Assembly (NCBI GenBank): GCA_016892645.1
Contig: JAFEMX010000010.1
Coordinates: 62,001-126,000 of the forward strand
DNA length: 64,000 nt
DNA from: Micrococcaceae bacterium RIT 802
GTDB taxonomy: Bacteria; Actinomycetota; Actinomycetes; Actinomycetales; Micrococcaceae
Direction: 5' to 3'
The position numbers were made by a program, and so were the translations under genes. The notes beneath the pieces were generated by a model. It was given only the letters and a program-made list of their open reading frames with translations. It searched no databases and had not been told where the DNA came from. Positions 59,193 through 64,000 of this stretch are shown in pieces (the first letter of the stretch is position 1; the number at the start of each line of letters is the position of its first letter).

Positions 59193-59885
59193 TCAGAACC
59201 CGCGGTCGGTGCGCCTGTCTGCTGCGTCCTCGATGGCGTCGTCGACGGATTCGCCCGTCGGGCCGGCGTCCTCTTCCGGGGAGACGACGGGTTCGCCGAT
59301 CCACGTGTCCGCCAGCCATCCCGCCTCCGGGTCGCCGTCGACCACGATGACCCCGGTGTTGGTCAGCGGATTGCGCATCACAAAATCCACGTCCAGGTTC
59401 GAGCAGTGGTACCCGGACCAGGTACGCAGCATGGCTCCGTGGCTGACGATGGCAGCGGCCTCGACTCCGCTGGAGCAGATCTCGTCGACGACCGCGTCGA
59501 ACCGGCCCAACACGTCGGCGCCCGTTTCACCTCCGGGCATGCCGGCCGCCAGGTCACCGCCGGCGAAGGCACCGAATCCCATGAAGTAGGAGCGGACCGC
59601 GTCCTCGTCGTTGCGCATTTCCAGCTCGCCTGCCGAGATTTCCCGCAAGCCGCTCCGCACGACGACGTCGAGACGGCGGTGGGCGGCCAGCGGGGCTGCG
59701 GTCTGCTGGGCCCGCTGCTGGGTGGATGCGTAGATCGCCTCGAGGGGCAGCCCGTCCAGGGAGTCGACGAGCAGCCGGGCCTGCTCGAGGCCGAGGTCGT
59801 TCAGCGGCGCTCCGGGAACCGTGGTGTCGAGGTAGCCGCCGACGTTTGATGCCGTCTGCCCGTGCCGCACCAGGTACAACCGCAT
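59193..59885 (-). CDS. Histidine phosphatase-family protein
   Basis: This 230-residue protein has the phosphoglycerate-mutase-like motif LVRHGQT at residues 5-11 (H8), the second catalytic region IVSHGAMLRTW and the conserved Glu region GLREISAGELEM. Extra residues at the C-terminus (GPTGESVDDAIEDAADRR) are acidic and probably disordered. Members remove phosphate from sugar phosphates, nucleotides or other small molecules. The gene is divergent from the frameshifted membrane gene at 59955. The substrate is unknown. Confidence 0.87.
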   Translation of the reverse strand: MRLYLVRHGQTASNVGGYLDTTVPGAPLNDLGLEQARLLVDSLDGLPLEAIYASTQQRAQQTAAPLAAHRRLDVVVRSGLREISAGELEMRNDEDAVRSYFMGFGAFAGGDLAAGMPGGETGADVLGRFDAVVDEICSSGVEAAAIVSHGAMLRTWSGYHCSNLDVDFVMRNPLTNTGVIVVDGDPEAGWLADTWIGEPVVSPEEDAGPTGESVDDAIEDAADRRTDRGF

Positions 59886-59954
59886 CGAACCGCTCCTGCC
59901 TCGAAATGGAATACGTTGGTCGTAACGCTACCCACGACCGAGGGAACCGACGAA

Positions 59955-60904
59955 TTGAAAGTCCTGACGTACCTGGCCGCCCTGCTGGCCGGCCTCGCCT
60001 ACACGGTCTGCCTGCTGGGCTGGCTGCTCTCCGGGGTGCCCACGCTGTCCCCGGCTGCCATCGTTGCGGCGGCCCAGGCGCCGACGGCCTTCGTCGCCGC
60101 CGCGTGGCTGATGGGTGCCGGACGGATCCTGGCCAGCGGAAACCGCGCGGGCCACGGCGCACCGTCTGGCCTCTGGTGGCGCCTCGCCGGGCTGGCGGTC
60201 GCCGTCTACGCAGCGATCACGGCGTTCCTCCCTCCCCTGGTGATCGGGGCACCGTGGTTCCCCTCCGCCGTCGTGCTGGTGACTGGCTTCCTCATGGTCT
60301 CCGGGAGTTCGCCGGTGGGCCGGTGGATCCTGCATCGGCGCGACGTCGACGAGCTGCCGACCGCGCGGATGCCGACCGCCGAGCGGCAACTGGCCGTCGG
60401 AGGCGCCCTGGTCGGAGCCTGCTCACAGGCCATCTTCTGGGTCTCCTTGTGGCAGTCCGGCAGCGCGGCAGATCCGACGACGGCCCTGTGGGACGCCACC
60501 CAGTTGTCCTTGTTTGGCAGCGGCATCGCCGCCATGATCGCCGGCGTCGTGCTGCGCGACCGGATCCTGAACGATGCCCGCGTGAACCCCGACCACGTGC
60601 GCGTGCTGCATCGGGTCGTCCACCGGGGCGAGCAGCCACCGGGGACGAGGAACTCAGCAACCAGGCGGCCCGCTACGCCGTCGCCGTTCCCTACCTGTTG
60701 TTCTTCCGGCTGCTGTTCCTCCCGCTGCTCTTCGGCTCGCAGGCACTGCAGACCTTCGCGTCCGCCGGCCGGGGCGAGGTCTCGATGTTCTCGCAAATCA
60801 CGGGGCTTGCACTGGCAGTTGCCCTGATCCTGGTGACCGTGCACTACCTCCGGCAGGCACGGGCGGCACGGCGCTTCGCACTGGAACACATGGTCACACC
60901 CTAA
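59955..60904 (+). pseudogene. Multi-helix membrane protein with a frameshift
   Basis: The first frame encodes VLTYLAALLAGLAYTVCLL and further helices (LAGLAVAVYAAITAFLPPLV, ALVGACSQAIFWVSLWQSG, SLFGSGIAAMIAGVVL) up to HRGEQPPG near 60640. From there the neighbouring frame continues as DEELSNQAARYAVAVPYLLFF to FALEHMVTP, stop at 60904. A one-base change near 60640-60650 separates them. The repaired protein would have about seven membrane helices and 315 residues. The start (TTG 59955) is tentative; GAGGGAA precedes it. Family unknown. It may be a real mutation or a sequencing error. Confidence 0.7.
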
Positions 60905-61048
60905 TCCCCATACCCGGCGGCAGTCCGGCGCCCCTCGGCCCACCGGAAAGTAGTTGGCCGGGCAGGCGCTCCGGTTCCCGGAAGCGCTTCGAGACTGGCA
61001 CGGATCCGTTATCGGGAATGCGGAGTGCCCGATGAAGGTTGCGCCTTC

Positions 61049-61531
61049 ATGGACCTTCGAAGCATTCCCATCACCACCATGGACGGAACGACGACGACGC
61101 TCGCAGAGCACGCCCAACAGGTCGTGCTGGTCGTCAATGTCGCCTCGCGCTGCGGCTTGGCTCCGCAATATGCCAAGCTCGAGGCCTTGCAACGAACCTA
61201 CGGCGACCGGGGCTTCACGGTGCTGGCATTCCCCAGCAACCAGTTCCTGCAGGAGCTGGGCAGCAACGACGCCGTCCAGCAGTTCTGCTCGACGACCTAC
61301 GGGGTAACGTTCCCGGTTTTCGACCGGGTCCGCCTCAATGGTCGACGCGAACATCCCCTGTATACCGCGTTGAAGAAGACCCCGGATTCGTCGGGCAAGG
61401 CCGGCCGGGTGACCTGGAATTTCGAGAAGTTCCTCGTCCTCCCCTCCAACGAGACGCTGCGTTTCCGGCCGAGGACGGAACCGGATGACCCAGCCATCAT
61501 CGGGGCCATCGAGGCGCACCTCCCCGCCTGA
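61049..61531 (+). CDS. Glutathione peroxidase-family (thioredoxin-dependent) peroxidase
   Basis: This 160-residue protein has the peroxidatic site NVASRCGLAPQY (C35), the tetrad residues Q65 in FPSNQF and W123/N124 in WNFEKFL, and a likely resolving cysteine C80 in QQFCSTTYGVTFP. It therefore fits two-cysteine GPx-like enzymes that reduce peroxides with thioredoxin (actinobacteria usually lack glutathione). The ATG at 61049 follows GAAGG. It is a single gene, convergent with the DUF2316 gene. Confidence 0.9.
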   Translation: MDLRSIPITTMDGTTTTLAEHAQQVVLVVNVASRCGLAPQYAKLEALQRTYGDRGFTVLAFPSNQFLQELGSNDAVQQFCSTTYGVTFPVFDRVRLNGRREHPLYTALKKTPDSSGKAGRVTWNFEKFLVLPSNETLRFRPRTEPDDPAIIGAIEAHLPA

Positions 61532-61563
61532 CTCGTCCGGACAGGGCCCAGGCGCGGAAGATA

Positions 61564-61908
61564 TCAGTCGACGTCGGCGCTTTCGGGGGTATCCGCAGCC
61601 GAGCCGGTACCGGGTTGCGGTGCATCGCGCAGGATGTACCACTTGTAGGCCTCGGTCCGGGCCTCCTCGGTCAGCACGGTGAACTCCACCGGCTCGGCGC
61701 TGGCCTGGCGCACTGCCAGCTGGAGGTAGTCGCGCAGCACCCACACGTCGACCGGGTCCACCAGTTCTCGCAGTTCCAGGGCGGCATCGAGTTCGTCGTC
61801 GCTGAACTCGAGGTCCTCGCAGACCTGCTCGCGGGTGAGCCCCGAGCGCTCGAAGTTGGCGGCGAGCTGCTCGCTGGTGGCCTGGCGTTCTGCTGGTTTC
61901 AACGTCAT
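61564..61908 (-). CDS. DUF2316 family protein
   Basis: This 114-residue protein shows the DUF2316 pattern closely: MTLKPAERQATSEQLAANFE, then LTREQVCEDLEFSDDELDAALEL and PVDVWVLRDYLQLAVRQAS followed by EFTVLTEEAR. The ATG at 61908 has AAGGAGCC five bases upstream. The C-terminus (GTGSAADTPESADVD) is acidic and disordered. The family is cytoplasmic, common in Actinobacteria and Firmicutes, and of unknown function; the helix-turn-helix-like first half suggests nucleic-acid binding, which is only a guess. Confidence 0.85.
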   Translation of the reverse strand: MTLKPAERQATSEQLAANFERSGLTREQVCEDLEFSDDELDAALELRELVDPVDVWVLRDYLQLAVRQASAEPVEFTVLTEEARTEAYKWYILRDAPQPGTGSAADTPESADVD

Positions 61909-62077
61909 GGTGGCTCCTTCGCTGGTGGCGTCCGGTGCTCCGCTGGCCACGCCCGCGGTCGGCCCGGATGTCGCTGGTGTCCGTCCCCTAGCACCCTACG
62001 CCAGACCGCGATATGGCACGACCGCTCTTCGGAGGAAGATCGCGGGCCCCTTTGGAACTGCATCGGGTGCAGGTCCA

Positions 62078-62317
62078 TTACGGCAGCAGGTCAAGCATCT
62101 GCGGTTGAGCCTTCATTGCGTGGATGACCAATTCATTTCCACTGTCGAACACCAGAACCACTGTCTCCAATAGGCGTCCCCGCTTGTCGAACCCCAGTCG
62201 AAGCTGCCGGGAGGGACTTTCATCGTCGAGATCTTCGATCCACAGCGCCCACGCCGCCGCATAGACGGCATCCTCCTCGGAAATCCCGTGTTTCAGGGCC
62301 GAATGATGGACGTTCAT
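62078..62317 (-). CDS. Toxin of a type II toxin-antitoxin pair (BrnT-like)
   Basis: This 79-residue basic/neutral protein reads MNVHHSALKHGISEEDAVYAA then RQLRLGFDKRGRLLETVVLV. The helix, four-stranded sheet and xHxxKHGI pattern resemble actinobacterial BrnT/RelE-like RNase toxins. The ATG at 62317 overlaps the antitoxin stop (ATGA), giving the order antitoxin then toxin. It would inhibit translation when the antitoxin is degraded. Family assignment is by pattern and context. Confidence 0.65.
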   Translation of the reverse strand: MNVHHSALKHGISEEDAVYAAAWALWIEDLDDESPSRQLRLGFDKRGRLLETVVLVFDSGNELVIHAMKAQPQMLDLLP

Positions 62318-62577
62318 GCTGCAGAAGCAGTCAGGGCTTCCCGGATGATGTCAGAGCGCGTCTTGCCCTCCCGCTTGGCCCGGTCATCAATCACGGCGAG
62401 TTCTTCCAGCGTGAACCGCACGGCAACCACTTGAGACGGCTCGCCCCCTCGTCCCGGTCGTCCCCGCCCCCGCTTCTTCAGTTTCTCCACGTCATAACCC
62501 GCTTCGGCTTCCGCAACCCATGCCGCGATTTGCTCCTCCGTGACGGGCTTCCCGTTGATTGACTCTTGCGTTCCCAT
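62314..62577 (-). CDS. Ribbon-helix-helix antitoxin partner
   Basis: The 87-residue form begins MGTQESINGKPVTEEQIAAW. A basic linker KKRGRGRPGRGGEP leads to a C-terminal ribbon-helix-helix (QVVAVRFTLEELAVIDDRAKREGKTRSDIIREAL). The ATG at 62577 has no ribosome binding site, but the bases before it (TATTACATTAATAAT) are strikingly AT-rich and -10-like, so a leaderless transcript is possible. A GTG at 62607 would add ten residues. It should neutralise the downstream toxin and repress the pair. Confidence 0.75.
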   Translation of the reverse strand: MGTQESINGKPVTEEQIAAWVAEAEAGYDVEKLKKRGRGRPGRGGEPSQVVAVRFTLEELAVIDDRAKREGKTRSDIIREALTASAA

Positions 62578-62699
62578 ATTATTAATGTAATACGAAAAGA
62601 TGGCCACGTCGACGTTTGTTCTACCCGGATCGCGGCGCCAGGCGGCTTGTCCCTGCCCCGTGTTGACCGTCTCCTGTGAGCCGTGCCATAGTACTGTCC

Positions 62700-63407
62700 A
62701 TGAACCTGTCAGACAGCTGGACAGCAGAACAGCCGCGGATCGAGCGCACCAGCGCCTCCGAGGCGGTCTTCCGCTCCCTGCGTTCGGCCATCGAGTCCGG
62801 GGACCTGGCCGTCGGCACCAAGCTCAGCTCGGAAGCCACGCTCGGCGCCCAGTTCGGCGTCAGCCGCTCCGTGGTGCGCGAGGCGCTGCGCTCCTGTGCC
62901 GCCTTGGGCCTGACCCGCACCGAAACCGGCCGCGGCACGTTCGTCCTCGCCGACCAGCCGAAACAGGACCTGGTCCTCGGCACGTTCTCCTCCACCGACC
63001 TGCTCGAGGCCCGACCCCACATCGAAGCACCGGCGGCGCGGCTGGCCGCCGAGCGCCGCAGCGCCGCGGACCTCGAACGCCTCAAGTCGCTCATGGACGC
63101 CATGCGCACCGAGGACGATGCCGGCGCCTGGGTCGAGCTCGATGCCACCTTCCACCTCGCGATCGCCGCCGCCAGCGGCAATGGCGTGTTCATCAAGGTC
63201 GTCAGCGACATCCGCGACGCCATGGCCACCCAATCCGAGACGCTGAACCTCGTCGCCGGACGCCGCCAGCCCTCCGATGCCGAGCACCAGGACATCGTCG
63301 CCGCCATCGAGGCCGGGGATCCGGACGCCGCCGAGCGCGCCATGCACCACCACCTCGGGGCCGTCCGCGGTGCCGTGGACCATCTCGTCAGGAACGGACA
63401 GCAGTGA
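62700..63407 (+). CDS. FadR/GntR-family regulator coupled to asparaginase
   Basis: This 235-residue protein has a winged helix (LSSEATLGAQFGVSRSVVREALRSCAALGL) and an FCD effector domain with metal-type residues in ELDATFHLAIAAASGN and EHQDIVAAIEAGD. The stop overlaps the asparaginase start (GTGA at 63404-63407), so they form one operon. It probably senses an amino acid or organic acid and controls asparagine use. Start ATG 62700; an in-frame GTG lies 24 bases upstream. Confidence 0.87.
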   Translation: MNLSDSWTAEQPRIERTSASEAVFRSLRSAIESGDLAVGTKLSSEATLGAQFGVSRSVVREALRSCAALGLTRTETGRGTFVLADQPKQDLVLGTFSSTDLLEARPHIEAPAARLAAERRSAADLERLKSLMDAMRTEDDAGAWVELDATFHLAIAAASGNGVFIKVVSDIRDAMATQSETLNLVAGRRQPSDAEHQDIVAAIEAGDPDAAERAMHHHLGAVRGAVDHLVRNGQQ

Positions 63408-64000
63408 ACCTTCCCACCCACGTACCCCTCGCCGCCCAGACCCGCGGCGACACCGTCGAATCCATCCACTACGGTTCGCTGGTCGCCACCGCGCCAGACG
63501 GTTCGATCCTGGACTCGATCGGCGACGCGGAGGCCGGGTTCTACCCCCGCTCGGCCCTCAAGCCGCTCTTCGCGGTCGGCATGCTCCGTGCCGGGCTGGA
63601 GCTGACCGGCGAACAGCTCGCCCTGGCCTCCGCCAGCCACAACGGCTCGGACCGCCACCAGCAGGTCGCCGCCTCCACCCTGGCCGATGCAGGACTGGAC
63701 GAATCAGCGCTGGCCAACAGCACCGACCTGCCCTACGGCCCGGCCGAGCGCGAGGGATGGCTGCGCGCCGGACACGGCCCCACCCGGCTGGCCCAGAACT
63801 GCTCCGGCAAGCACGCCGCCCTCGTGGCCCTGTGCGTGCAGCGCGGATGGCCGGTCGCCGGCTACCTCGACACCAGCCAGCCGGTGAACGAATTGCTGCG
63901 CACCACCGTCGAGGAACTCACCGGCGAGGCGGTCGGTGCCACCAGCACCGATGGCTGCGGCACCCCGGTCTACACGATCACCCTGGCCGGCATGGCGCGC
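63404..64000 (+). CDS. Asparaginase (AnsA/II-like, PF06089 type), truncated by the window edge
   Basis: From GTG 63404, 199 residues are visible and the frame is open to the end. GSLVATAPDGSILDSIGD, FYPRSALKPLFAVGML, ASASHNGSDRHQQVAA and RLAQNCSGKHAALVALC match the bacterial asparaginase family related to Rhizobium etli type enzymes. The Ser-Lys and Cys-Lys pairs (RSALKP, NCSGKH) are its active-site features. It hydrolyses asparagine to aspartate and ammonia in the cytoplasm. It is coupled to the FadR-type regulator before it. Confidence 0.88.
   Translation, partial: MNLPTHVPLAAQTRGDTVESIHYGSLVATAPDGSILDSIGDAEAGFYPRSALKPLFAVGMLRAGLELTGEQLALASASHNGSDRHQQVAASTLADAGLDESALANSTDLPYGPAEREGWLRAGHGPTRLAQNCSGKHAALVALCVQRGWPVAGYLDTSQPVNELLRTTVEELTGEAVGATSTDGCGTPVYTITLAGMAR

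Noticed and set aside
1-64000. tRNA, rRNA, CRISPR array, insertion sequence or prophage integrase
   Set aside because: Looked for on both strands by eye; no cloverleaf with CCA-type arm, no regular short repeats with spacers, and no transposase or integrase motif was recognised.

Overview
The window is high-GC actinobacterial DNA. The high GC, frequent GTG starts, ATGA and GTGA stop/start overlaps, ROK/PadR/GntR regulators, an FmdA/FmdB/AmiS amide operon and a DUF2316 gene together suggest a soil or skin type Micrococcales (Arthrobacter/Citricoccus/Kocuria-like). No rRNA, tRNA, integrase, transposase or CRISPR array was seen, so the genus is a guess. A hairpin built on ACGACGGCGGCGC recurs as an intergenic terminator, which looks like a signature of this genome.

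Layout. 1-2.8 kb: the end of a metallo-beta-lactamase-fold gene, then a formamide operon (AmiS channel, FmdB, formamidase). 2.8-4.4 kb: an ArsR regulator divergent from a zinc alcohol dehydrogenase. 4.4-11.8 kb: a polyol catabolic cassette (AraC regulator, SDR, ABC importer, polyol dehydrogenase, PfkB kinase). It lies between two imperfect direct repeats of about 285 bp that each carry the 3' end of an alcohol dehydrogenase plus its terminator. 12-16 kb: PadR/ABC1-kinase pair, a GNAT protein, a truncated gene and a membrane-anchored orphan. 16-25 kb: a ROK-controlled operon with two Gfo/Idh/MocA dehydrogenases, two xylose-isomerase-like TIM-barrel proteins and an ABC importer. This enzyme set matches the oxidation, elimination, hydration and reduction logic known for levoglucosan.

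25.3-33.4 kb: a defence island with lower GC. A near-consensus promoter sits directly on the first ATG, so the operon is probably leaderless. The operon encodes a small conserved protein, a GHKL (MutL/MORC/Hsp90-type) ATPase, a beta-rich protein and a DUF6339-like protein. Next come an HTH/EVE-like/zinc-ribbon/HNH nuclease, a Dcm-type cytosine methyltransferase and a full-length EcoRII-type endonuclease. The last two predict a CCWGG restriction-modification system. The four-gene GHKL module lacks the Z1 helicase that usually accompanies such ATPases and is the best candidate for an undescribed system.

33.5-45 kb: a frameshifted TetR gene, membrane proteins, an MFS exporter, a VOC protein, a membrane-anchored glycerophosphodiesterase, a LysR remnant, an orphan PAS histidine kinase, an amino-acid permease, small acidic proteins and a lipid kinase-like protein. 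45-50.5 kb: a GntR-controlled divergon (MHS transporter, split transketolase, SDR) with three operator-like repeats in the divergent promoter. 50.5-53.6 kb: one operon for PAP2 phosphatase, DedA protein and a two-component system. 53.6-64 kb: mixed housekeeping and stress genes (ATL repair protein, PQQ-type glucose dehydrogenase, cytidine deaminase, histidine phosphatase, thioredoxin-type peroxidase). Also here are a broken VapBC pair, an intact toxin-antitoxin pair, a frameshifted membrane gene, and a FadR-type regulator coupled to an asparaginase that runs off the window.

Five coding remnants are frameshifted or truncated. Whether the three frameshifts are real or sequencing errors cannot be decided from this sequence alone.
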